Assembly: GCF_003115845.1 (NCBI RefSeq)
Contig: NZ_KZ819038.1
Span: 1 to 64,000, forward strand
Reading direction: 5' to 3'
DNA from: Brenneria roseae subsp. roseae
Lineage (GTDB): Bacteria; Pseudomonadota; Gammaproteobacteria; Enterobacterales; Enterobacteriaceae
DNA: 64,000 nt
The notes below the pieces were generated by a model. The model ran no database searches. It was not told the origin of the DNA and worked only from the letters and a program-made list of their open reading frames with translations. Below are positions 1 through 8,381 of the stretch, in pieces. Both the position numbers and the translations under genes were made by a program. Each line of letters starts with the position of its first letter. Position 1 is the first letter of the stretch.

Positions 1-376
1 TCCATACAGAACGCTGATAATCTTCCGACCATGTGGTTTTGGTAGTGAACCAGCTTTTGGCGACGGTTTTGAAAGCGCGGGTGTTGTTACGCTTCTCTTG
101 AATGGTTTTGTTGTCAGCCTGCTTTTTAGCGCTGGGGTCTACTCCAGCGGCTAACAGTTTTTTTGCCTCATCCCGGCGTTGTCTTGCATCAGCCAGTGAA
201 ACAGCAGGGTAGACGCCGATGGAAAACACCTTCTGTTTCCCTTCAAAACGATAACCTAACTGCCAGTATTTTGAACCGTTGGGATGTACCAGCAGGTAGA
301 GGCCGAACCCGTCAGTCAGCTTCACCGCCTTTTCTGACGGCTTGGCATTTTTTACTTTAGTATCAGTAAGTGACAT
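1..376 (-). CDS. P4-type tyrosine integrase, N-terminal part (cut by window edge)
   Basis: Reading leftwards from an ATG at 374-376, an open frame runs to the window edge (125 residues visible). It starts MSLTDTKVKNAKPSEKAVKL and continues with a GLYLLVHPNGSKYW stretch and a region ending ARQRRDEAKKLLAAGVDP. This is the N-terminal arm-binding domain of P4/phage-like integrases of genomic islands. The catalytic domain would lie beyond the left edge. It lies 180 bp from the 3' end of tRNA-Asn on the same strand, the usual arrangement for an integrase beside its attachment site. The island itself should extend to the left. Whether the gene is intact cannot be seen. Confidence 0.85.
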   Translation of the reverse strand, partial: MSLTDTKVKNAKPSEKAVKLTDGFGLYLLVHPNGSKYWQLGYRFEGKQKVFSIGVYPAVSLADARQRRDEAKKLLAAGVDPSAKKQADNKTIQEKRNNTRAFKTVAKSWFTTKTTWSEDYQRSVW

Positions 377-510
377 GACGGTTCCCTCTGATTGCTGGTA
401 AAAACGCAATCGAACTACCATTACCAGTATTTTTACCAGCAAAAGGGTATGGCTTCGAGTGGTTTTTAGTGGACGAGGGTGAACCTGAAGAAGGGGATAA
501 CCAATTGATT

Positions 511-545
511 AAAAGCAAAAAAGCAGACGTTAGTGAACGTCTGCT
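511..545 (-). terminator. Rho-independent terminator of tRNA-Asn
   Basis: A perfect 10-bp inverted repeat (AGCAGACGTT at 522-531, AACGTCTGCT at 536-545) with a 4-base loop. On the minus strand it is followed by a T-rich tract (511-521). It lies 10 bp past the tRNA-Asn 3' end and would separate the tRNA from the integrase. Confidence 0.8.
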
Positions 546-555
546 TTCTCTAAAT

Positions 556-575
556 TGGCTCCTCTGACTGGACTC
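556..575. other. Probable island attachment site (tRNA-Asn 3' end)
   Basis: The last 20 bases of tRNA-Asn, facing the integrase. P4-type integrases usually recombine at the 3' end of a tRNA gene and rebuild it. This is inferred from position only; the matching direct repeat at the other end of the island would lie outside the window. Confidence 0.4.
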
Positions 576-631
576 GAACCAGTGACATACGGATTAACAG
601 TCCGCCGTTCTACCGACTGAACTACAGAGGA
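556..631 (-). tRNA. tRNA-Asn (GTT)
   Basis: A 76-base tRNA with encoded CCA. It reads TCCTCTGTAGTTCAGTCGGT at the 5' end, has anticodon GTT in an ACTGTTAATC loop, and has a GGTTCGAGTCC T-arm. It matches the enterobacterial tRNA-Asn as I know it. tRNA-Asn genes are classic integration sites of enterobacterial islands, which agrees with the neighbouring integrase. Confidence 0.97.
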
Positions 632-739
632 ATCGTGTGAACGGGGCGCATGATATCCGGCACCCGCAATGCTGTCAACGGCAAAATCGGCGTTATCGTC
701 TGACTGTTTAGGCCGTGTACAATTCTGCCTTTATTCCGG

Positions 740-1537
740 TCAATAAATCACAGGGGCGTTGTAGTGTGTGCTGTCTTGCCAGTCTTTAAGTCGTCCCAGC
801 GGATCCTGATGATAGAATCCCTGGAAACATTGATACAGTGCCGGGAACCGTTCCGATAACAGTTCTGGCGCGCTGAAGAAATATTCGGAAAGTACGGCAA
901 AACATTCGACAGGATCCTGTGCGGCGTAGGGATCCATGCTGGCGGCATCTTCACCCACTAAATCAATTTCTTCCTGCAACGCATCCATCGCAGCATGCAA
1001 ATGCTGTTCCCATGAAGCGATATCTCGCAGGGAAATCGCAGGAACGCCTGTGGCGATGCCACCGCTGCGAACGTCCAGTTTGTGGGCCACTTCGTGAATG
1101 ACGAGATTGAAACCGGACAGATCAAACGAATCCTGAACTTCCTGCCAGTTGAGGATCACGGGGCCTTGATCCCAGCTTTGCCCCGACTGCACAATTTTAC
1201 CGGTATGCACCAGCCCGATGTCGTCTTGCCATTCATCATTAACGATGAAAGGACCGGGATAAATGAGCACCTCGTGAAAGCCGTCCAGATATTCTATACC
1301 CAGTTCCAGTACCGGCAGGGAAAACAACAGCGCGATACGTTGCTGCATAACCTCGGTTAACACCAGTTCCTGTAACGGAATCAGGCGCTTTATTTTCAGA
1401 AACTGTTCAGCAATCGGTACCAGCTTCTTTCGTTCCGCGTCACTCAATGGGGCTAAAAGGGGAATCGACATTGCTGGTTGCCAGTGTTCCAATGTCTCCA
1501 TAGGACATTCATTTGTCTTCCACGGCCATTTAATCAT
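740..1537 (-). CDS. mtfA: Mlc titration factor MtfA, zinc metallopeptidase
   Basis: 265 residues, the length of E. coli MtfA (YeeI). MtfA binds and sequesters the glucose repressor Mlc, which relieves repression of ptsG, and it has aminopeptidase activity. The zinc motif HEVAH is at residues 148-152, with the downstream Glu in [14 protein letters not shown]. The start MIKWPWK matches the E. coli protein. In E. coli the gene also sits near an asn tRNA gene, so this is ancestral chromosome just outside the island. It lies between tRNA-Asn (same strand) and tRNA-Ser (opposite strand). Cytosolic. Confidence 0.95.
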   Translation of the reverse strand: MIKWPWKTNECPMETLEHWQPAMSIPLLAPLSDAERKKLVPIAEQFLKIKRLIPLQELVLTEVMQQRIALLFSLPVLELGIEYLDGFHEVLIYPGPFIVNDEWQDDIGLVHTGKIVQSGQSWDQGPVILNWQEVQDSFDLSGFNLVIHEVAHKLDVRSGGIATGVPAISLRDIASWEQHLHAAMDALQEEIDLVGEDAASMDPYAAQDPVECFAVLSEYFFSAPELLSERFPALYQCFQGFYHQDPLGRLKDWQDSTHYNAPVIY

Positions 1538-1631
1538 CGCTGTTGCTCGCTAAGTCATCACTTGAATTTAAAGGCGAGAGCTAATGCTGTTAAAATGCCG
1601 CAAAAGCGGGCATCATAGCAACCGCTTAAAC

Positions 1632-1721
1632 GGAGAGATGCCGGAGCGGCTGAACGGGACGGTTTCGAAAACCGTTGAGGGAGCAATCCCTCCGAGGGTT
1701 CAAATCCCTCTCTCTCCGCCA
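1632..1721 (+). tRNA. serU: tRNA-Ser (CGA)
   Basis: A 90-base class II tRNA with a long variable arm and encoded CCA. It starts GGAGAGATGCCGGAGCGGCT, has anticodon CGA in a TTTCGAAAA loop, and has a GGTTCAAATCC T-arm. The acceptor stem GGAGAGA/TCTCTCC pairs fully. It corresponds to E. coli serU and lies divergent from mtfA. Confidence 0.96.
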
Positions 1722-1900
1722 TTATTCAATCACTTATAGCCATTCTATTCTGTGATAAAAATCCCGGTGAGAAAATCATCTATCAAACCATTTTTTCTTC
1801 TGTAATCCTGATGCACTGTCGTTGATCTTCCCTTGTAATGCTGACAAATCGCGTTACCTGTACTAGGGTCATAAGTAATCATTACGTTACGGAGACTGAT

Positions 1901-2068
1901 ATGGGTTTTTGGCGAATCGTATTTACCATCCTTTTACCGCCTTTGGGCGTGTTGCTGGGGAAAGGGGTTGGCGGCGCATTTATTCTGAATATTATTCTTA
2001 CCTTGCTGGGGTATTTCCCCGGACTGATCCATGCGTTCTGGGTTCAGACCAAAACGGATAGTATTTAA
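1901..2068 (+). CDS. Pmp3/YqaE-family small membrane protein
   Basis: 55 residues starting MGFWRIVFTILLPPLGVLL, with two hydrophobic segments (about 4-22 and 28-47). This is the Pmp3/UPF0057 pattern of short inner-membrane proteins found in stress responses; the exact biochemical role is unknown. I chose the ATG at 1901 because GGAGA lies 8 bp upstream and family members start at this point. An upstream in-frame start at 1838 would add residues foreign to the family. No operon partner is visible. Confidence 0.85.
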   Translation: MGFWRIVFTILLPPLGVLLGKGVGGAFILNIILTLLGYFPGLIHAFWVQTKTDSI

Positions 2069-2106
2069 AACGAATAGTATTTAAAAATGAATAAAATTTA
2101 AGGAAG

Positions 2107-2134
2107 CATCCCGGGTACAGCATGATACCGGATG
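2107..2134 (+). terminator. Possible terminator after the Pmp3-like gene
   Basis: An imperfect stem CATCCCGGGTA / TACCGGATG with an 8-base loop, followed after a few bases by a T-rich run (TTATTATTTT). It is weak because of one bulge. Confidence 0.4.
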
Positions 2135-2327
2135 ACTTATTATTTTAAACAATGGCAGGCGGGTGTCACCGGTGGTGAGGTCTGCTTTATTTTATTCTGC
2201 CGAATATTTATACCTTTCGATTGCGTCCGTTAATTCAATGTATTAAAACCTATTCGCTCCCGGATACGTCTGATCCCAATGGTATCGGGGTATCTCTTTA
2301 TTATTTCCCCGTATTCAGAGGTTGTTC

Positions 2328-2666
2328 ATGTCGGATACTCAATTTACCCGTTTGCCAGAACCGCCTTATTTTGCGGTTATTTTTTCATCTCAACGCACCG
2401 AAGGGGATAATGGGTATGACGCTATGTCGCTTCGTATGGTTGAATTGGCGATGGAGCAACCCGGTTATTTGGGGGCGGAAAGCGCACGCGATAGTCAGGG
2501 ATTTGGCATAACCGTCTCTTACTGGGACTCGCTTGAAGCCATCAAGCGGTGGCGGAACCACTCAGAGCATCGTATTGCGCAGGAATTTGGTATCACAGAG
2601 TGGTACAAACGCTATGAGTTGCGCGTTTCTGAAGTGAAGTATGCCTACGGAAAACAGATGAAGTAA
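2328..2666 (+). CDS. Antibiotic biosynthesis monooxygenase (ABM) domain protein
   Basis: 112 residues, start at ATG 2328 preceded by CAGAGG. The pattern RMVELAMEQPGYLGAESARD followed by SYWDSLEAIKRWR is that of the dimeric ferredoxin-like ABM fold in YqjZ/heme-oxygenase-like small proteins. Such proteins act on small aromatic substrates or haem, but the substrate cannot be read from the sequence. It stands alone, convergent with the diguanylate cyclase gene. Sure of the fold, unsure of the activity. Confidence 0.75.
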   Translation: MSDTQFTRLPEPPYFAVIFSSQRTEGDNGYDAMSLRMVELAMEQPGYLGAESARDSQGFGITVSYWDSLEAIKRWRNHSEHRIAQEFGITEWYKRYELRVSEVKYAYGKQMK

Positions 2667-2671
2667 TGTAT

Positions 2672-2703
2672 TCCCGCCAGCGACCTGATTCTCTCTGGCG
2701 GGA
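2672..2703. terminator. Hairpin between convergent genes
   Basis: A perfect 9-bp stem (TCCCGCCAG at 2672, CTGGCGGGA ending 2703) just past the stop of the ABM gene. No clear T-tract follows on either strand, so it may act as a rho-independent-like barrier or as an mRNA 3' end stabiliser. Confidence 0.45.
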
Positions 2704-2760
2704 GTAAAAACAGCGGATGTTGAAACGTGTGCGGATTTAGCCATTATTCTGATTTAACGA

Positions 2761-4218
2761 CTATTCTGATTTAACAACCCGATTGCGTCCTTGCTGTTTC
2801 GCCTGGTAGAGCGCAATATCCGCTCGATTAATCATCGAATCCAGTGTTTCATTGTTCTGATACTCCGCGACGCCACCACTGATGGTAATTTGAATCGTGT
2901 CGCTTTCAGCCCGAACTTTCGCCGATTCAATCTTTTTACGCAACGAGTCGGCCCGCAGTAATGCGTTATCGAGGTTACAGTTGTCCAGCAGTATGACGAA
3001 CTCTTCTCCGCCCCAGCGGCAGGCCTGATCGCTACGTCGAATGGTTTGCTGTATCAGGCCGGCAATATGTTGCAAAACCACGTCGCCAACGCCATGACCA
3101 TAGTGGTCGTTTATCTGTTTAAAGTGGTCAATATCAATTAACAGAATGGCGACGGGCTGGTGATGAGATATTCGCCTGGCCAATAAACGTTTGAAAAAGT
3201 AATCAAAGGCCTGTCGATTCATAATGCCGGTCAGCTTATCCGTGGTTGCCATCTGCTCCAGGCGTCGCTGGTAGCCGCCGATAGTCAGCCATAGCAGAAA
3301 TAAGAACAGCATACTAACGACAATACTGACGCCGAGGTTTTTCATCAGCGTGGCATAGAGGCGTTTCTCGCTGGGATGATTACTTTGCTCTACCATCAGA
3401 TACCAGCCAAACTCGGGCAGCAACCGCGTGTTCAGGAAAACCTGTCTGCCGTTTGAGAAATATTCATATGCGCCGCCGGGAACCGTCAATATTGAGGTGG
3501 TCAACGAGGACAGGCCGGGCTGCTCCTGAATTTTCAATGGGCGATTGTAGGTGTTTCCATGCAATGCCACGTTACCCGTTTTATCAATAAAATAGATGGT
3601 TCGGTTGTAACGCTGCTCGTATTTTTCAATCAGGTTTTTTACCCGTTCAACGGGGATCCCCACTCCCGTAATTCCAATGAAATTATTGTTATAGTCCATC
3701 ACCCGGTGATTGATAAAGATGTCCATGCGCGTACGGTCTTCAGGGTCAACGGAAATATCTATAGCATAGGGTGTCTCATCCGACAGCGTTCTGGCCTGAA
3801 AGTACCACCGATCGTCGGGGGATTGCTCTGAGACGGTTTTCAGAATGCGTTGAGGGTCGTAGTAACGTTTGGTGTTATCCGAAACGAAAAAAGAGAATAT
3901 GGTATTGAAACGGTTATCGATTTCTTTCAGGTAACGGATCATCGCCAGTGGATCGCTTTCGCCATTGATAACCCAGTCACGCAAAAATGTGTCGTGCGCC
4001 ATCAGTGATGAGATGAATATCGGCTTGAGCAAATCCTGCTGGATTTCGGAGTACACATTGTCGCTGGTGAGAGGCAGGGTGTTTTCTTTTATTTCTTCTT
4101 CCAGTGACTCTTTGGCAACTTCATAGCTGGTCCAGCTAATAACCAGAAACGCAGTGAGGAGCATCGCGGCAAACAGGATTATTGCCCGGGGTTTATTCAA
4201 CCAGCGTGAGCTTGTCAT
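2761..4218 (-). CDS. Membrane diguanylate cyclase, Cache-type sensor plus GGDEF
   Basis: 485 residues from ATG 4218. An N-terminal membrane helix (about 14-30) is followed by a periplasmic double-Cache-like sensor (about 35-285), a second membrane helix (about 297-315) and a C-terminal GGDEF domain. The active site is GGEEF at 403-407 and a canonical inhibitory RxxD motif (RRSD, 394-397) sits five residues before it, so active, product-inhibited synthesis of cyclic di-GMP is expected. The Cache domain suggests sensing of a small extracellular ligand. A TTG 15 bp upstream is a possible but poorer start. Stands alone. Confidence 0.9.
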   Translation of the reverse strand: MTSSRWLNKPRAIILFAAMLLTAFLVISWTSYEVAKESLEEEIKENTLPLTSDNVYSEIQQDLLKPIFISSLMAHDTFLRDWVINGESDPLAMIRYLKEIDNRFNTIFSFFVSDNTKRYYDPQRILKTVSEQSPDDRWYFQARTLSDETPYAIDISVDPEDRTRMDIFINHRVMDYNNNFIGITGVGIPVERVKNLIEKYEQRYNRTIYFIDKTGNVALHGNTYNRPLKIQEQPGLSSLTTSILTVPGGAYEYFSNGRQVFLNTRLLPEFGWYLMVEQSNHPSEKRLYATLMKNLGVSIVVSMLFLFLLWLTIGGYQRRLEQMATTDKLTGIMNRQAFDYFFKRLLARRISHHQPVAILLIDIDHFKQINDHYGHGVGDVVLQHIAGLIQQTIRRSDQACRWGGEEFVILLDNCNLDNALLRADSLRKKIESAKVRAESDTIQITISGGVAEYQNNETLDSMINRADIALYQAKQQGRNRVVKSE

Positions 4219-4526
4219 TAGTCCGATCCGCAAGACATTGTCCTCAATGTAGTCATCAAATGATAAGGCAATTCAAAATCCATCGCTCATCTAACGAATA
4301 TCGCAGAGCATCTTACTGAAGTTAAGCAGTCGCGCCAAGAAACATCAATGTGTTGATGTGCAAAGAAATGCGACCAATTAGCCTATGCGATGCGCCGTTC
4401 TTATTGAACCGGAGAAAAAATAGGCAGGAAGCTGCAACGATTTATTCGGAGTATTTGCGCCGAGATAAGATGAAGGCGCGTATTGCTACTTGGACGTTTT
4501 AATTATGAGAAGGGGGAAGCATGGTT

Positions 4527-4562
4527 AAAAAAGGGGACGCATGGCTGCGTGGTCCCTTTTTT
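4527..4562 (-). terminator. Bidirectional rho-independent terminator
   Basis: An A-run, a GGGAC/GTCCC-type stem with a GCATGGCTGCGT centre, and a T-run make a strong bidirectional terminator 25 bp past the nitroreductase stop. It is the only clear structure in the 369-bp gene-free stretch 4219-4587; the rest is the promoter side of the diguanylate cyclase gene, where I see no recognisable operator. Confidence 0.8.
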
Positions 4563-4587
4563 ATATTAAGATCTATGGATCAACGGA

Positions 4588-5187
4588 TTATTTGAAAATA
4601 CGAAAACGTTCTTCATCCGGGATATAGGTTTTTTCACCCGCGGGTTGTTCAATTGAACCGAATGGCAATTGAGCGCGCAGCTTCCAACTGGCAGGCAAAT
4701 TCCACTGTGTTTTCACATCGTCGTCAATTAGCGGATTGTAATGCTGTAGCGATGCGCCGATTTTTTCCTGCGCCAGAGTGGACCACACGGCGAACTGGGC
4801 AATCCCGGTAGAATGCTCCGACCAGACAGGGAAATTATCCGCATACAGAGCAAACTTCTTCTGGAGATCTTCGATGACTTTTGTGTCTTCAAAGAATAAG
4901 GCGGTGCCCGCGCCGGCGGCAAACGAAGCCAGCTTCTGCTCTGTGGCCGCGAATGATCCTTCAGGAACAATCTTCTTCAACTGCTGCTTAACGATATCCC
5001 AGACTTTGGCATGCTGTTCACCGAACAGGATCACCACGCGCGAGCTCTGCGAGTTGAAGGATGAAGGACTTTGCTTAACGGCTTCGGTAATCAACGCGGT
5101 GACCGCATCCTCGGAAATGGGTAATTTATTCCCGATGGCATAGATGGAGCGGCGGGCTTTGATGGCTTGCAAAAAAGCATTACTCAT
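4588..5187 (-). CDS. Nitroreductase-family oxidoreductase (HBN1-like)
   Basis: 199 residues from ATG 5187, with GGGGT as ribosome site. The sequence AIKARRSIYAIGNKLPISED and SPSSFNSQSSRVVIL marks the FMN-binding nitroreductase fold. The middle region (LFFEDTKVIEDLQKKFALYADNFPVW) fits the HBN1/frm2-like subgroup, which acts on nitro or fatty-acid-derived substrates in a stress setting. A longer start at 5232 would add 15 residues not typical of the family. It is a single gene with its own terminator. The physiological substrate is unknown. Confidence 0.85.
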   Translation of the reverse strand: MSNAFLQAIKARRSIYAIGNKLPISEDAVTALITEAVKQSPSSFNSQSSRVVILFGEQHAKVWDIVKQQLKKIVPEGSFAATEQKLASFAAGAGTALFFEDTKVIEDLQKKFALYADNFPVWSEHSTGIAQFAVWSTLAQEKIGASLQHYNPLIDDDVKTQWNLPASWKLRAQLPFGSIEQPAGEKTYIPDEERFRIFK

Positions 5188-5361
5188 GGTTCGTACCCCT
5201 TTACATGGTTGCTTATTTATACACTGTGGCACTGATATCTATTGCATACAAGAAAATAGTAGATTGATTTATATATGTAAATTTACTAACGATGGATGAA
5301 TTCGAGATAATAACGCGGTTGTTATCTCCACCTCACCGTTGAGGCAGGCACGTATTTAAAA

Positions 5362-5406
5362 CGTGCCTGTCTAAAACATGTCTGCCTAAAACGCGTTTGC
5401 CTAAAA
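5362..5406. repeat. Three tandem 15-bp repeats at the 3' end of the thioesterase gene
   Basis: Units CGTGCCTGTCTAAAA (5362-5376), CATGTCTGCCTAAAA (5377-5391) and CGCGTTTGCCTAAAA (5392-5406). The last unit contains the stop codon of the thioesterase gene on the minus strand. The first unit also forms the right arm of a hairpin (AGGCACGT 5346-5353 with ACGTGCCT 5361-5368). Confidence 0.75.
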
Positions 5407-5796
5407 TAATGGAATCGGCCGGCCTTCATCATTCACTGCAACAAAATTGAACTGTCCTGATATCACCTTGGTCCGGCCTTCCGCGTACATCTGTTCCAGA
5501 AAAACATTAACATCAACGGTCAGGCTGGTTCTTCCCACCCGGCTGACCTGTCCGATAAGTTCGATAATCGTGCCGGAAGGAATCGGCGTATTAAAGTTAA
5601 TCTTTTCTGTGGAAACCGTAACCAGTGGTTTATGGCAAAAACGGGTTGCGGTAATGAAAGAGATCTCGTCCATCCACGACAGCGCGGTGCCGCCAAACAA
5701 GGTGGAGTGATGATTGATATTGGTAGGAAAAACGACTTTGGCGACCTTGGTGATAGAATTTTGGATTTTTTCGTCAATAGAAAGCGGTTGGCTCAT
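5401..5796 (-). CDS. Hotdog-fold acyl-CoA thioesterase
   Basis: 131 residues from ATG 5796 (start MSQPLSIDEK). The pattern VVFPTNINHHSTLFGGTALSW followed by MDE is the BFIT/YciA-type acyl-CoA thioesterase active-site region. It hydrolyses acyl-CoA in the cytosol; the chain length is not readable. An AGG lies about 12 bp before this start; an upstream ATG at 5820 lacks a ribosome site. It is downstream of moeB on the same strand but separated by 160 bp, so probably independent. Confidence 0.85.
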   Translation of the reverse strand: MSQPLSIDEKIQNSITKVAKVVFPTNINHHSTLFGGTALSWMDEISFITATRFCHKPLVTVSTEKINFNTPIPSGTIIELIGQVSRVGRTSLTVDVNVFLEQMYAEGRTKVISGQFNFVAVNDEGRPIPLF

Positions 5797-5959
5797 AGTA
5801 TGTCTGACCTGCTTAAGCATCGAACGAACATTTTACACCTTAAATATACACAAAGTCATAACAATATGAATAAGATATCACTCAGGGGCCAACCGTCCCT
5901 GGTGGGCAAATGTGGAGCGCGGTTCTGTTTCCCGATGGAATTGGCGCCGATACGGTTAA

Positions 5960-6712
5960 TTAACCGCCACACACCTCACAGGCGGGATTTTTCGGCAGCT
6001 TGATTTCGCGAAATTGCAGCGTCATGGCATCAAACATCAGCAGACGACCCGTGGCGACGTTGCCGTAACGGGTCAGTAGTTTGATGGCTTCCAGAGCTTG
6101 CAGACTGCCGATGGCGCCGACCAGCGGGGCCATCACACCCGATTCCACACAGGTCAGCGCGTTGTCGCCGAACAACCGGCTAAGGCAACGGTAACAAGGC
6201 TCATCCGGCTGGTAGGTAAACACGCTGATCTGGCCTTCCATACGGATTGCCGCGCCGGAAATTAACGGCTTTTTCAACTGAAAACCAAGGCGATTCAGCC
6301 TGTCGCGGACAGCAACATTGTCGGTACAATCCAGTACCGCATCGTGTTTTTCCATCAGGACGCCGAACGCTTCGTCATCCAGACTGGCGTTTACCGTATC
6401 TAAAGAGAGATGGGGGTTGAGTTCTGTCAGTGCGATCCGCGCTGATTCGACTTTCGCCATGCCAATACGTTCATCACGGTGTAATACCTGACGCTGCAAG
6501 TTGGAAAGCGAAACGGTATCAAAATCCAGCAGCGTCAGGTGGCCGACGCCCGCCGTAGCCAGATATTGTGACGCCGCGCAGCCAAGCCCGCCCAGTCCGA
6601 CAATCAGTAAGCGCGATGCTTTCAGTTTTTCCTGTCCGTCAAAGTCAAAGCCGCGCAGCACAATCTGACGATTGTAGCGCAGCGCTTCGGCATCACTGAG
6701 TTCCGGCAGCAT
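5960..6712 (-). CDS. moeB: Molybdopterin-synthase adenylyltransferase MoeB
   Basis: 250 residues. MoeB adenylates the C-terminal glycine of MoaD so that it can receive sulphur for molybdopterin synthesis. It shows the E1-like nucleotide site LLIVGLGGLGCAAS (about 36-49), the LDFDTVSLSNLQRQ segment, and zinc cysteine pairs CYRC and CEVC near the C-terminus. I use the ATG at 6712, two bases after the moeA stop; a TTG two codons upstream is the longer option. The moeA-moeB operon is as in E. coli. Its partner MoaD is encoded in this window at 32826. Confidence 0.97.
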   Translation of the reverse strand: MLPELSDAEALRYNRQIVLRGFDFDGQEKLKASRLLIVGLGGLGCAASQYLATAGVGHLTLLDFDTVSLSNLQRQVLHRDERIGMAKVESARIALTELNPHLSLDTVNASLDDEAFGVLMEKHDAVLDCTDNVAVRDRLNRLGFQLKKPLISGAAIRMEGQISVFTYQPDEPCYRCLSRLFGDNALTCVESGVMAPLVGAIGSLQALEAIKLLTRYGNVATGRLLMFDAMTLQFREIKLPKNPACEVCGG

Positions 6713-6714
6713 GA

Positions 6715-7950
6715 TCAATGTCCCAACAGCGAATTGAACGGTTCTATTTCAACCCATTCACCTGCGGCGACCGGTCCTCGTTCGGCTTCCAGCACGATAA
6801 AACAGTTCGCGAGGCTGAAGGAACTGAAGACATGCGAACCCTGATGTCCGGTAGTTCTGACCTCCAGTTCACCTTGTGCGCTACGGTTGAAGATGCCACG
6901 CTGAAAATCTGTGCGGCCGGGCGTCTTTTTCAGTGCGCTGGTTGTTTTTACGCGGATACGGTCAGGTAAATGCCACTCTGTATACCCGCCTAAACGAGCC
7001 AGCAGGGGCTGAACCAGTTGATAGAAGGTGAGGGCCGCGGAAACCGGGTTGCCCGGCAGGCCGCAGAACCAGGCATGCTGTAACTTGCCGAAGGCAAACG
7101 GCTTACCGGGTTTGATCGCCAGTTTCCAAAAATGGATATCGCCTAATTCATCCAGCATCTGTTTTGTGTAATCCGCTTCACCGACGGAAACGCCCCCACT
7201 GCTGATAACCAGATCGGCGCTGCTGTCCGCCCGGTGAAAAGCGTTGCGCAGGGCGACAGGGTCATCGCCAATGATGCCCAAATCGTTAACCTCACAGCCG
7301 ATTTGCTCCAGCATCAGGCGCATGGCGAAGCGGTTAGTGTCATAGATTTGTCCGGTCTGAAGCGGGGTGCCGACGGGCTGAAGCTCATCGCCGGTTGAAA
7401 AGATGGCCACTTTCAAACGACGGAACACATTGATTCGGGCGATCCCCAGCGAAGCCAGTAACGGCAATTCCGCTACGCTTAATTTTCTTCCTGCTGGTAG
7501 AACAACCGCGCCTGCACGGATATCCTCACCAGGCCGACGGATATTTTGCCCGGGCTTGACGTCATGGGTAAAGCGCACGCCGGCGTCGCTGACTTCTGCC
7601 TGTTCCTGCATGATAACCGCGTCGGTACCTTCAGGAATGGGGGCGCCGGTCATGATGCGGATACAGGTTCCGGCGGGCCATTCCCCGTTAAATGGCGACC
7701 CCGCAAAGGCTTTGCCCGCTACCGGTAGCGGTTCTGACGCACAGAGATCGGCGCAGCGAACGGCATAACCATCCATTGCAGAATTAGCGAAGAGGGGAAC
7801 GTTTATGGGGGACGTTATCGCGTCGGCGCTAATCCGGCCGGCGGCATCATACAGCGAAACATTTTCTGTTTCCGATATCGGTGATACCTGAGCAAATATC
7901 GTGGCCAACGCCTGTTCGAGGGGCAATAAGCCTGAGGTCATGCTTTTCAT
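6715..7950 (-). CDS. moeA: Molybdopterin molybdenumtransferase MoeA
   Basis: 411 residues, equal to E. coli MoeA. It inserts molybdate into adenylated molybdopterin. Seen: the [10 protein letters not shown] motif, the GTP/MPT-binding [14 protein letters not shown] segment, and KPGKPFAFG. The start is ATG 7950, with GGAG upstream; a 21-residue upstream extension is unlikely. First gene of the moeAB operon and divergent from the gsi operon. Confidence 0.97.
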   Translation of the reverse strand: MKSMTSGLLPLEQALATIFAQVSPISETENVSLYDAAGRISADAITSPINVPLFANSAMDGYAVRCADLCASEPLPVAGKAFAGSPFNGEWPAGTCIRIMTGAPIPEGTDAVIMQEQAEVSDAGVRFTHDVKPGQNIRRPGEDIRAGAVVLPAGRKLSVAELPLLASLGIARINVFRRLKVAIFSTGDELQPVGTPLQTGQIYDTNRFAMRLMLEQIGCEVNDLGIIGDDPVALRNAFHRADSSADLVISSGGVSVGEADYTKQMLDELGDIHFWKLAIKPGKPFAFGKLQHAWFCGLPGNPVSAALTFYQLVQPLLARLGGYTEWHLPDRIRVKTTSALKKTPGRTDFQRGIFNRSAQGELEVRTTGHQGSHVFSSFSLANCFIVLEAERGPVAAGEWVEIEPFNSLLGH

Positions 7951-8381
7951 CTGCACTCCATGATAGGTTTCGCCGGGGGAGGTCTGCGGGCGAAAACAGG
8001 GATCGTATGCCAATATTATGTCAGAGAACGCCGGCCCGGAGAATGTGCATGGGTCAAGGCGTTGGGTAATTGTGAGGGGGTATTACGCCGGACTTGGGGG
8101 TTCGCTGGGCTGTCGGTGCATTTATATCGTTATGGTTATTTTTATTAACTATATGTTATAAAAGATTTTTTATCAAAATGCCGGTTAAGTTTCCGCTTTA
8201 CATCATACCCTGCGCTAAATATAGTCAAAAAACGCGGGTGATAATGAGGCGGCTTCTGGCGCCGAATGCGGTCATAGTCATGCGCACAGTAATGAGTATA
8301 TTTAATATCAATGCGTTAATCATTCGTCCCTGATCGCACCGTCGTCGTCGCGGCCCTTGTTTATATGGAGATTCACTGTTA
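7951..8381. promoter_or_regulatory. Divergent moeA / gsiA intergenic region
   Basis: 431 bp without a gene I can support. The part near gsiA is strongly AT-rich (8120-8190), which fits promoters. In E. coli the isoaspartyl peptidase gene iaaA lies at the start of the gsi operon; no trace of it is visible here. Small reading frames in this stretch look like noise. Confidence 0.5.
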
